This document shows, one piece after another, positions 1-6,117 of a stretch of 6,327 nt of DNA. The notes beneath the pieces are model-generated. The model was given only the letters and a program-made list of their open reading frames with translations. It ran no database searches and had not been told where the DNA came from. This stretch comes from Lachnospiraceae bacterium (lineage in GTDB: Bacteria > Bacillota_A > Clostridia > Lachnospirales > Lachnospiraceae): contig JAFUEG010000008.1 of assembly GCA_017464045.1 (NCBI GenBank), forward strand, positions 1 through 6,327. Reading direction: 5' to 3'. Position 1 is the stretch's first letter. Each line of letters starts with the position of its first letter. A program made the position numbers and the translations under genes.

Positions 1-1236
1 AGAATATATAGAAGCTCCCGCTTCATTTACTATTACGTATTTAATATCCTTACCGATTTCTTTAAGTAAATCAACTATAAGTGCTTCTGACTCACGGCTT
101 GCGGTTCCGTTTCCAAGGGAAATGAGAGTTACTTTATACTTTGCTATAAGTTTCTTTAATATCTCCCTTGCCTCAAGCTCTCTTTTCTTACCCATGGTCG
201 GATAAATAATAACCGTATCAAGCACTTTTCCCGTTGCATCCACAACAGCAAGCTTGCTTCCGTGATTGTAGCCCGGATCCCAGCCAAGTACAGTATGTCC
301 TGCTACTGGAGGCTGCATAAGCAGCTGATGGAGGTTTTTGCCAAATACATTTATTGCTCCCTCTTCAGCTGTCTCGGTAAGCTCATTTCTTATCTCTCTT
401 TCTATGGACGGAGCTATAAGTCTGTCATAGCTGTCTGCTATGGCTTCCTCGATATATTTTGAGCTTTCATGTTCCGGTCTGTAAATAATTGTTTTATTTA
501 AATACTTTATTATTTCATCAACAGGTGCTTCAATCTTAACGGTAAGGAACTTTTCTTTCTCACCTCGATTTATCGCAAGCACACGGTAGCCGGTTAATTT
601 CTTTATATCATCCTCAAATTCATAGTACATCTCATATACGGACTTAGCTTCCTTATCCTTTGCAGAGGTTATAATTCGTCCTTTTTCTCTTGTAAGGTCT
701 CTTATAACCTTTCTGTACTCTGCCTCATCAGCATAATTTTCTGCAAGTATATCCTTAGCACCGGCAATGGCATCCTCAACTGTATTAACTTCCTTTTCCT
801 CGGAAATGTATGCCTTTGCTTCCTCTTCAATTGTCTTTTTAGTCATCTGAAGGGCAATTATGTTGGCAAGTCCTTCAAGTCCTTTTTCTTTGGCAACAGT
901 TGCTCTGGTTCTACGTTTTGGTCTGTATGGTCTGTAAAGGTCTTCAAGAACAACCATGGTCATAGCATCCTCAATCTGCTTTTTTAACTCATCGGTAAGC
1001 TTGCCCTGCTCCTCAATGGTTGCAAGTATAGACGTTTTCTTTTCCTCAAGATTTCTAAGATATGTAAGCCTTTCATCAAGACTACGGAGCTGCTCATCAT
1101 TTAATGAGCCTGTTACCTCCTTCCTGTATCTTGAAATGAAAGGTATAGTATTTCCTTCGTCTATTAATTCTATAGCCTTTTCAACCTGCCACTCCTTGAT
1201 ATTAAGCTCTCCGGCTATTACTTTTCCTATGTTCAT
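1..1236 (-). CDS. tex: Tex family RNA-binding transcription accessory protein, N-terminal 412 residues (runs off window)
   Basis: The frame is open from an ATG at 1236 to the window edge, so the C-terminal part (helix-hairpin-helix and S1 RNA-binding domains; family length about 710-780 residues) is not visible. The N-terminus starts MNIGKVIAGELNIKEWQVEK, followed by the Tex hallmark TIPFISRYRKE near residues 50-60 and the LEDLYRPYRPKRRTRA segment near 107-122. The YqgF/RNase H-like domain begins around residue 313 with GHTVLGWDPG (Asp320) and LAVVDATGKVLDT; the visible end is VNEAGASIYS (403-412), a strongly conserved Tex motif. Tex proteins are cytoplasmic, bind nucleic acid and affect transcription. 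An AAAGGAG ribosome site (1244-1250) lies 7 nt before the ATG, which fixes the start. The 71-base gap after the upstream small gene holds no clear promoter or terminator, so it is probably read through from upstream. One oddity: the usual R-T-G-C-K after DPG is N-H-G-S-K here. Confidence 0.95.
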   Translation of the reverse strand, partial: MNIGKVIAGELNIKEWQVEKAIELIDEGNTIPFISRYRKEVTGSLNDEQLRSLDERLTYLRNLEEKKTSILATIEEQGKLTDELKKQIEDAMTMVVLEDLYRPYRPKRRTRATVAKEKGLEGLANIIALQMTKKTIEEEAKAYISEEKEVNTVEDAIAGAKDILAENYADEAEYRKVIRDLTREKGRIITSAKDKEAKSVYEMYYEFEDDIKKLTGYRVLAINRGEKEKFLTVKIEAPVDEIIKYLNKTIIYRPEHESSKYIEEAIADSYDRLIAPSIEREIRNELTETAEEGAINVFGKNLHQLLMQPPVAGHTVLGWDPGYNHGSKLAVVDATGKVLDTVIIYPTMGKKRELEAREILKKLIAKYKVTLISLGNGTASRESEALIVDLLKEIGKDIKYVIVNEAGASIYS

Positions 1237-1307
1237 AATTGTTCTCCTTTTTCCTATACTTACGGTTGTATACTGATTTATATATAGTTAATAATACATT
1301 TATTACT

Positions 1308-1742
1308 TTATAAATATGCTCTCATATCCTGTATGAGGTGGTCCTCGGAGTCTATGAGATTTTGTGCTATCTGTTTTGCCTTATCATTTGCCGCTTTAAA
1401 TTCATTCAGATATTTCTGTAAGGATTTAATCCCCATGTTGCAGCCTTCGGTAACCAGATCTGCGATGGTGTGGTCGCTGTCATTTAGTGCAATCTTTACA
1501 TTGGTTTTCATCCATGACATTCCTTCCGCTATAGGATTAGGATTTTTCCCATCGTCATGGTATTCCTTTAAAAGCTCTGTGGTATCCTTTTCCAGATCAC
1601 GACTAATCTCCAGGGTTCTGTACATGCATTCGGACATATTCTTGTTTTTGGTATATTTCAGCATCTCCTCAAGGCTGTCAATGCCCATTCTTATGCCCGC
1701 ATCACACTCACGCAATAATTTTATAGTATCATCATTAATCAT
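1308..1742 (-). CDS. Small all-helical hypothetical protein with internal duplication (possible ferritin-like four-helix bundle)
   Basis: This is a 144-residue, acidic, soluble protein with no signal peptide or membrane segment. I recognise the style as a conserved clostridial hypothetical protein but know no established function. It appears to have four amphipathic helices in two pairs (about 5-30 with 36-62, and 85-115 with 117-143), separated by a loop carrying DGKNPNPIAEGMSWMK (64-79). The first helix of each pair is similar: MGIDSLEEML at 19-28 and MGIKSLQKYL at 103-112, each preceded by a Cys (13, 101). That suggests an ancient two-helix duplication folding as a four-helix bundle, roughly like DUF2383/PA2169-type proteins; this is an inference. 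Glu, Asp and His are frequent, but I do not see a firm ExxH di-iron motif. A GAGGT site (1749-1753) is 6 nt before the ATG. It sits 56 bases after the transporter gene and 71 before tex, probably co-transcribed. Confidence 0.85.
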   Translation of the reverse strand: MINDDTIKLLRECDAGIRMGIDSLEEMLKYTKNKNMSECMYRTLEISRDLEKDTTELLKEYHDDGKNPNPIAEGMSWMKTNVKIALNDSDHTIADLVTEGCNMGIKSLQKYLNEFKAANDKAKQIAQNLIDSEDHLIQDMRAYL

Positions 1743-1798
1743 AATTTTACCTCTTTTTCCATTTATTTTAGTAATATTATGTAATGATGTTTAGGTTT

Positions 1799-2686
1799 TT
1801 ATACAGCTTTTTCTTTTTTATGATGAACCGTGAAGTACCACTTTATAACGGCTGTACCGATTATGATTATATAACCTATTACACTTAGATAATCAGGTAT
1901 CTGATTAAGGAATAAAAATCCGAATATTGCTGTAAATATCACTATAGAAAAATCATATACCGATATCTCCTTTGCAGGAGCATTGGCATAGGCTTTGGTT
2001 ATAAATATCTGTCCGCCTGCGGCAGCAAAGCCCGTGAGAATAAGAAATCCCCACTGAGTAAGTGTCATAGGCGTATAATTAAAAAGAAGATACGGAGTAA
2101 GCATAAGTGTTGTAAAGCCTGAGAAAAATGCAACAATTATCATGCTGTTTTCTCCTCTTATCCCAAGCTTTCTTACATACGCATAGGCAAGTCCCGCTCC
2201 AAGTCCGCCAAGTACTCCCGCAAGTGCAGGTATGACCTCTGAACTAAAGGTAGGCTTCACAACAAATAACGCTCCCGTAAAGGCTGATAATACAGCCAGC
2301 CATTCATACCTGTTTGCAATCTCCTTAAGTGCAAAGATTGAAAAAATAATTGCAAAGAAGGGTGAAAGCTTATTTAATATGGAAGCATCCGATATATGCA
2401 TATGGTCAACAGCATAAAAATTACACACCATACCCAAGCCTCCGCTTACGGAACGGATAAGAAGATACTTTGTATTTCCTTTTCCTATCTTAAAAGGAGT
2501 ATGGCTCTTTATCAGTGTTCCCACTGCAATTACCAGTGCAAAAAAATTCCTGAAAAAACATTTTTGAAGCGTCGGTACATCACCCGAAAGGCGTATGAAA
2601 AGGTTCATAAGTGCAAAGCAAAATGCCGACGTTATGATATATATAACACCTAATTTGTAATTACCTTTTTTATCTGCAGTAGACAA
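1799..2686 (-). CDS. EamA-type drug/metabolite transporter (DMT superfamily), ten predicted membrane helices
   Basis: This is an integral membrane protein of the EamA/DMT superfamily, whose members move small metabolites across the cytoplasmic membrane; the substrate cannot be read from sequence. From the start chosen here it has 295 residues, the usual EamA length, and about ten hydrophobic helices in two five-helix halves. The first half begins LGVIYIITSAFCFALMNLF, the second near IPALAGVLGGLGAGLAYAYV. Typical DMT features are Arg in the FFRN motif at the start of helix 2, a Pro in helix 4 (LSPFFAIIF), and a basic C-terminal tail (HHKKEKAV). Start: the longest frame uses TTG at 2725 without a good ribosome site. 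TTG at 2686 has GGAGAG (2695-2700) 8 nt upstream and gives MSTADKKGNYKLG, so I prefer it. Either way the start lies inside the end of thiI (17 or 56 bases of overlap), suggesting translational coupling. No ATG gives a plausible full helix 1. Confidence 0.9.
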   Translation of the reverse strand: MSTADKKGNYKLGVIYIITSAFCFALMNLFIRLSGDVPTLQKCFFRNFFALVIAVGTLIKSHTPFKIGKGNTKYLLIRSVSGGLGMVCNFYAVDHMHISDASILNKLSPFFAIIFSIFALKEIANRYEWLAVLSAFTGALFVVKPTFSSEVIPALAGVLGGLGAGLAYAYVRKLGIRGENSMIIVAFFSGFTTLMLTPYLLFNYTPMTLTQWGFLILTGFAAAGGQIFITKAYANAPAKEISVYDFSIVIFTAIFGFLFLNQIPDYLSVIGYIIIIGTAVIKWYFTVHHKKEKAV

Positions 2687-3851
2687 CCTCAACACTCTCC
2701 ATAGCTTTATTATAAAGCTCTTCAATCTTGCCTGTAAGCGCCTTTTCCGATTCCAGTATCTGATCCAATTTAGGTCGTGTTACAGGGTGCTTGTCAACAA
2801 ATATCGTACAGCAATCCTCATACGGTAAAATCGAAGTTTCATATGTTCCAATCATTTCAGATATATCAATAATCTCCTGCTTATCCATACCGATACAAGG
2901 TCTGAACACCGGTATTTTATCTATCGCAGAATCTATAACAAGTAAACTCTGTGTGGTCTGGCTTGATACCTGACCTATGCTTTCTCCGGTAACTATACAC
3001 TGACAATCTTCCTTCATTGCTAGCTCTTCGGCCACCTTATACATATAACGTTTCATTATAATCGTAAGCTCGTCATGCGGACAGTTATCATATATGCAAA
3101 GCTGAATATCAGTAAAGTTTACTATATGAAGCTTAAGCACACCGGAATACTGGGATACCTGCTTGGCAAGGTCTATAACCTTCTGCTTGGCCCTTTCACT
3201 TGTATATGGCGGCGCGTTAAAATATACTGCCTCAAGCTCAACTCCACGCTTGGCTATCATATATGCTGCTACCGGACTGTCGATACCTCCCGATAAAAGC
3301 GCCATAGCCTTTCCGTTTGTACCAACCGGAAGGCCTCCCGGTCCGGGAATAACCTTGGAATATATGTAAGCTACATTTCTTACTTCAACCTCTATCATAA
3401 CCTCCGGATTATGTACATCTACGGATAAATCAGGAAATGCATTAAGCAAATCGGCACCCAAATCACAGTTAAGCTCCATGGATGATTTTGGATAATTCTT
3501 ATCATTTCTTCTTACATGGCACTTAAAGGTAAAGGTCTTATTTTTGTATTCCTCATCTATATATTCTATAACTGCCTTAGAAATATTGTCATAAGCGGTA
3601 TCCTCCACTACCTTGACAGGACAGATACCTACTATACCGAATATCTGCTTAAGCACCTTTATAACATCATCAAAATCATAATCTGAAAATGCTTCGACAT
3701 ATATTCTTCCGTATTCACGTCTTACCTCAAATTCTCCGTAAGGCTTTAAACGATTACGCATACGCTTACACATAGCCTCTTCAAAGACATAGCGGTTCTT
3801 ACCCTTGGTTCCTATCTCAGCATATTTTATAAGAAACATTTTATACTGCAT
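2670..3851 (-). CDS. thiI: tRNA 4-thiouridine synthetase (tRNA sulfurtransferase) ThiI, short form without rhodanese domain
   Basis: This is the cytoplasmic enzyme that adenylates U8 of tRNA with ATP and replaces the 4-oxygen by sulfur; in some bacteria ThiI also supplies sulfur for the thiazole of thiamine. At 393 residues it is the short form. The order is an N-terminal ferredoxin-like domain with IKYAEIGTKGKNR (8-20), a THUMP tRNA-binding domain (about 60-165), then the PP-loop ATPase with SGGIDSP at 187-193. A C-terminal ILPYEDCCTIFVDKHP segment (341-356) carries Cys347/Cys348, matching the region of the conserved catalytic Cys344 of E. coli ThiI. The rhodanese domain of the E. coli enzyme (about 480 residues) is absent. 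The ATG has GGAG at 3859-3862, 7 nt upstream. It follows the cysteine desulfurase gene, the likely sulfur donor, across 168 bases that include a large palindrome, and its last codons overlap the transporter gene. Confidence 0.97.
   Translation of the reverse strand: MQYKMFLIKYAEIGTKGKNRYVFEEAMCKRMRNRLKPYGEFEVRREYGRIYVEAFSDYDFDDVIKVLKQIFGIVGICPVKVVEDTAYDNISKAVIEYIDEEYKNKTFTFKCHVRRNDKNYPKSSMELNCDLGADLLNAFPDLSVDVHNPEVMIEVEVRNVAYIYSKVIPGPGGLPVGTNGKAMALLSGGIDSPVAAYMIAKRGVELEAVYFNAPPYTSERAKQKVIDLAKQVSQYSGVLKLHIVNFTDIQLCIYDNCPHDELTIIMKRYMYKVAEELAMKEDCQCIVTGESIGQVSSQTTQSLLVIDSAIDKIPVFRPCIGMDKQEIIDISEMIGTYETSILPYEDCCTIFVDKHPVTRPKLDQILESEKALTGKIEELYNKAMESVEVVYCR
2684..2700 (-). promoter_or_regulatory. 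Ribosome binding site and TTG codon deciding the transporter start inside thiI
   Basis: On the minus strand GGAGAG (2695-2700) lies 8 nt before a TTG (2684-2686) that is in frame with the transporter. It is within the last codons of thiI, whose stop is 2670-2672. The upstream TTG at 2723-2725 has only a weak AGG nearby, and the GTG and TTG codons between them are too close to GGAGAG. This favours re-initiation by ribosomes finishing thiI. Confidence 0.5.
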
Positions 3852-3915
3852 ACTAAATCTCCAATCTTTTTTTCATACATATAAGATACTCTATATTAAT
3901 GCACTTTCAACAACA

Positions 3916-4008
3916 GGTTCTTTAGAATATATCTAAAATATGTACACGCAAAGCACGTTGACACTTAACGCTTTGCTTAGCACATTTTTAGATATATTCT
4001 AAAGAACC
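3916..4008. repeat. 93-nt near-perfect palindrome between the desulfurase and thiI genes (large hairpin or MITE-like element)
   Basis: The arms 3916-3938 and 3986-4008 are perfect 23-bp inverted repeats with outer ends GGTTCTTTAG and CTAAAGAACC. Inside, after a one-base bulge at 3939, 3940-3943 pair with 3982-3985; after an internal loop, 3948-3954 (GCAAAGC) pair with 3970-3976 (GCTTTGC), and GTT (3957-3959) with AAC (3967-3969), leaving a 7-nt apical loop. About 37 pairs form over 93 nt. It begins 11 nt after the desulfurase stop and ends 64 nt before thiI. Neither side has a T tract, so it is not a standard intrinsic terminator, though it could still slow polymerase, be cut by a double-strand RNase, or shield the upstream mRNA. 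No target-site duplication is visible, so origin as a miniature transposable element is only a possibility. Confidence 0.85.
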
Positions 4009-4019
4009 GTATGTAAAAA

Positions 4020-5159
4020 TTATCTTGTATATTTTCTCAACATAGGAAGCAATTCGCCTATTATACCAACTGCATAGTCTACCTGTTCCATGGTGTTGTC
4101 TTCGCAGAAGCTGAAACGAAGTGTTGATTCAAGTCTATCCTGTGGCAGTTTTATCGCCTTAAGCACGTTGCTTACGTGTGGCTTGTTGGAAGAACATGCC
4201 GAGCCTGCCGATACGTATATTCCCTTATCCTCAAGGGCATGAAGCATTACCTCGCTTCTTACACCCACAAAGCTGATACTCATTACATGCGGAGCATCAC
4301 CGGAATTATCATATACATTTTCAAAGGCTGTTACTCTTTCGATAAAGCTCTTCTTTAATGCTCTTATATAATCCATCTTTTTTTCGTTGTCCTTGTACAT
4401 AAGCTCTGTAGCAAGTCCCATACCTGCTATAGCCGGAACATTTTCTGTACCGGAGCGCATGGCATTTTGCTGACCGCCACCATATATTATAGGACGCATC
4501 AAAAGCTTATCCTTTTTATATAATGCACCTGAGCCCTTTGGTCCGTGTATTTTATGACCGCTAAAGCTCATAAGGTCGACACCAAGCTTTTTGGGTGAAA
4601 ATCTCATCTTTCCAAAAGCTTGAACTCCGTCCACATGAAAAACTATATTTTCATTATAATTCTTTATAACCTTTGAAATCTCCTCTATAGGTTCTATAAC
4701 ACCAATCTCATTATTTACAAACATTGTTGAGACAAGTATCGTGTCCTCTCTTAAGGCATTTTTTAATTCGTCAAGCTTTAATCTTCCGTGTTCATCAACC
4801 CCGACATAGGTTACCTCATAGCCTTCTTTTTCCAGAAATTCCATAGGGGCACTAACGGACGCATGCTCGATTTCAGAACAGATAATATGCTTTCCCTGAC
4901 GTCTTTTTGCCATAGCTGCACCGATAATCGCAAGATTATTGCTTTCGGTTCCACCGGAGGTAAAGACAAGTTCCTTCTCCTGACATTTAATCTCCTTAGC
5001 AATTCTTGCTGTCGCTTCCTTTATGTACCTTTCGGCTTCCACTCCCTTCATATGAAGAGACGAAGGATTACCGTAATCCTCCTCCATAATCTTAACCATT
5101 AAATCCTTTACTTCAGGAAAAACTGCAGTTGTTGCAGCATTATCAAAATAACATTCCAT
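4020..5159 (-). CDS. Cysteine desulfurase, NifS/IscS-like (class I), likely sulfur donor for ThiI
   Basis: This PLP enzyme converts cysteine to alanine and holds the sulfur as a persulfide for transfer to acceptors. The 379 residues cover the complete fold-type I aminotransferase domain. Visible are YFDNAATT (4-11), SGGTESNN (68-75), EHAS with His99 stacking on PLP, HVDGVQ with Asp177, and SFSGHKIHGPKG with the Schiff-base Lys203. RSGTEN lies at 235-240 and the mobile catalytic loop SAGSACSS with Cys322 at 318-324. It lacks the long extended C-terminus typical of IscS acting with IscU. No IscU/NifU or IscR gene is next to it, and thiI is directly downstream, so a role in tRNA thiolation resembling B. 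subtilis NifZ is the best reading. A wider role in Fe-S assembly cannot be excluded. The ATG has GAGGT (5166-5170) 6 nt upstream, and a candidate promoter lies in the gap before it. Confidence 0.96.
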   Translation of the reverse strand: MECYFDNAATTAVFPEVKDLMVKIMEEDYGNPSSLHMKGVEAERYIKEATARIAKEIKCQEKELVFTSGGTESNNLAIIGAAMAKRRQGKHIICSEIEHASVSAPMEFLEKEGYEVTYVGVDEHGRLKLDELKNALREDTILVSTMFVNNEIGVIEPIEEISKVIKNYNENIVFHVDGVQAFGKMRFSPKKLGVDLMSFSGHKIHGPKGSGALYKKDKLLMRPIIYGGGQQNAMRSGTENVPAIAGMGLATELMYKDNEKKMDYIRALKKSFIERVTAFENVYDNSGDAPHVMSISFVGVRSEVMLHALEDKGIYVSAGSACSSNKPHVSNVLKAIKLPQDRLESTLRFSFCEDNTMEQVDYAVGIIGELLPMLRKYTR

Positions 5160-5204
5160 AATTTAACCTCTTATCTTTTATACAAATCTAAAACAAATCA
5201 TCAT

Positions 5205-5234
5205 ACTATATCATCTGATTTCAAAAAATTTCAA
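5205..5234 (-). promoter_or_regulatory. Candidate sigma-A promoter for the desulfurase-thiI operon
   Basis: Read on the minus strand: a -35 TTGAAA (5229-5234), an 18-base spacer, and a -10 TATAGT (5205-5210) preceded by TG one base upstream (extended -10 form, 5212-5213). Transcription would start near 5198, about 40 nt before the desulfurase ATG. The element lies in the 97-base gap after rsmE, so this unit can be expressed independently of rsmE. The -35 heptamer TTGAAAT is repeated 10 bases downstream (5218-5224). Confidence 0.6.
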
Positions 5235-5256
5235 TAAATATTATCTCTTAACATTA

Positions 5257-6000
5257 TTATTCATCTAACTCAAACATAATAATTGAAAGCGTTGTAAGTC
5301 CGGCTGTCTCTGTCCTTAAAATCCTGTTTCCGAGTGTAATGCATTTTGCGCCTATTTCTTTAGCTGCATCTACCTCTTCCTTTGCAAAGCCGCCCTCCGG
5401 CCCTATAAAGATACCAAGACTTTTCTTATCCTTTATTTCTTTTATAACCTCTCGTGAATACTCCATACCTTTTGCTTCTTCATAAGGGATAATATTCATA
5501 TCAAGGGTTTTGGCATATTCCAAAGCTTCCTTAAAGCTCATAAAGCTTTTAACCAAAGGCACGATACCTCTGCCTGACTGCTCGGCTGCTGATTTAGCTA
5601 TGGCATTATATCGTTCAAGCTTCTTGCCTGCCTTTTTATCATCCAGCTTAACTATCGTTCTTTTGGTCATAACAGGAACTATCTCACAGGCTCCAAGCTC
5701 CACAGCCTTTTGGATTATAAGCTCCAGCTTATCCGACTTGGGCATACCCTGAAATATTGTAATCCTACACTTAAGCTCGGATGCATTTTTTACAATGTCA
5801 ACTATATCACAGGTTACCATCTCTGAAGAAAGACTTGTTATACGGCACAGGTAATCCGTCCCCTCACCGTCACTTATTGTTAAGTTCTCTCCCGCCTTAA
5901 GCCTTAAAACATTTTTTATGTGATTAACATCCTCACCTGTTATATTTATTGACTTATCAGCATTTATACATATGCTCTTATCAACATAAAATCTCGGCAT
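5257..6000 (-). CDS. rsmE: 16S rRNA (uracil-1498-N3)-methyltransferase RsmE
   Basis: This SPOUT-class, SAM-dependent enzyme makes m3U1498 in helix 44 of 16S rRNA, acting on the assembled 30S subunit. The 247 residues match the family. The N-terminal PUA-like domain starts MPRFYV and contains NHIKNVLRLK (26-35). The knotted SPOUT domain follows, with QGMPKSDK (84-91), KAVELGACEIVPV (98-110), EQSGRG (140-145), and the SAM-binding IGPEGGF (199-205) and LGNRILRTETAGL (223-235). All signature motifs look intact. The ATG has only a weak ribosome site (AGAG within GGAAAGAGAA), and a minimal ATG-TAA lies just before it. In many Firmicutes rsmE follows prmA; here the upstream neighbour is a GGDEF gene and rsmE has its own promoter. 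It ends 97 bases before the desulfurase gene with no obvious terminator between them. Confidence 0.97.
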   Translation of the reverse strand: MPRFYVDKSICINADKSINITGEDVNHIKNVLRLKAGENLTISDGEGTDYLCRITSLSSEMVTCDIVDIVKNASELKCRITIFQGMPKSDKLELIIQKAVELGACEIVPVMTKRTIVKLDDKKAGKKLERYNAIAKSAAEQSGRGIVPLVKSFMSFKEALEYAKTLDMNIIPYEEAKGMEYSREVIKEIKDKKSLGIFIGPEGGFAKEEVDAAKEIGAKCITLGNRILRTETAGLTTLSIIMFELDE

Positions 6001-6024
6001 TACATTTCTCTTTCCTATTACATA

Positions 6025-6062
6025 AATGTAGCTGCTGTGCCCAAAAGCACAACAGCCACATT
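6025..6062 (-). ncRNA. Stem-loop at the 5' end of the rsmE leader
   Basis: On the minus strand 6047-6062 can pair with 6025-6040 around a 6-nt loop (6041-6046). The core of ten pairs is 6031-6040 with 6047-6056. Two positions (6035/6052 and 6030/6057) are G-U wobbles only in the minus-strand RNA and would be A-C mismatches in plus-strand RNA, favouring the minus strand as the one that folds. The outer part overlaps the -10 box, so the transcript probably begins within the 5' arm (about 6053). No T run follows, which argues against an intrinsic terminator for the upstream gene. It may stabilise the 5' end of the mRNA. Confidence 0.5.
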
Positions 6063-6088
6063 ATAACACAATTAAATGAGTCAAGCAA
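6060..6088 (-). promoter_or_regulatory. Sigma-A type promoter for rsmE
   Basis: On the minus strand: -35 TTGCTT (6083-6088), a spacer of exactly 17 bases, and a perfect -10 TATAAT (6060-6065) with an upstream TG one base away (6067-6068), the extended -10 form. The start of transcription would be near 6053, giving a leader of about 50 nt before the rsmE ATG. It lies in the gap between the GGDEF gene and rsmE. Confidence 0.7.
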
Positions 6089-6117
6089 ACTCAAAGCATT
6101 TATCTGTTAAATAAATA

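Noticed and set aside
1286..1307. AT-only inverted repeat directly after the small helical gene's stop codon, as a possible terminator
   Set aside because: The stem is about eight A-T pairs with a bulge and has no following T tract on the minus strand; too weak to call.
1237..1307. Separate promoter for tex
   Set aside because: There are TATA-like stretches but no TTG-type -35 box at a suitable distance; probably read through from upstream.
3852..3915. Possible promoter for thiI (TTGAAA upstream of TATAGA/TTATAT-like boxes on the minus strand)
   Set aside because: No pairing of these boxes has an acceptable 16-18 base spacer, so thiI is more simply read from the desulfurase promoter.
3916..4008. 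Large hairpin as an intrinsic terminator, CRISPR-like repeat or riboswitch
   Set aside because: No T tract on either side, only one repeat pair and no spacers, and no recognisable riboswitch core (for example no TPP-type conserved segments).
4788..5102. 104-codon open frame on the plus strand, and other plus-strand frames (956-1276, 1333-1794, 2396-2653, 5510-5752)
   Set aside because: They lie opposite well-recognised minus-strand genes, have no family resemblance and low-complexity hydrophobic or Cys/Ser-rich composition typical of antisense shadows.
6063..6117. Terminator for the GGDEF gene (short GAGT...ACTC and TTTAT...ATAAA repeats)
   Set aside because: Stems of four or five pairs are too short and lack a T run.
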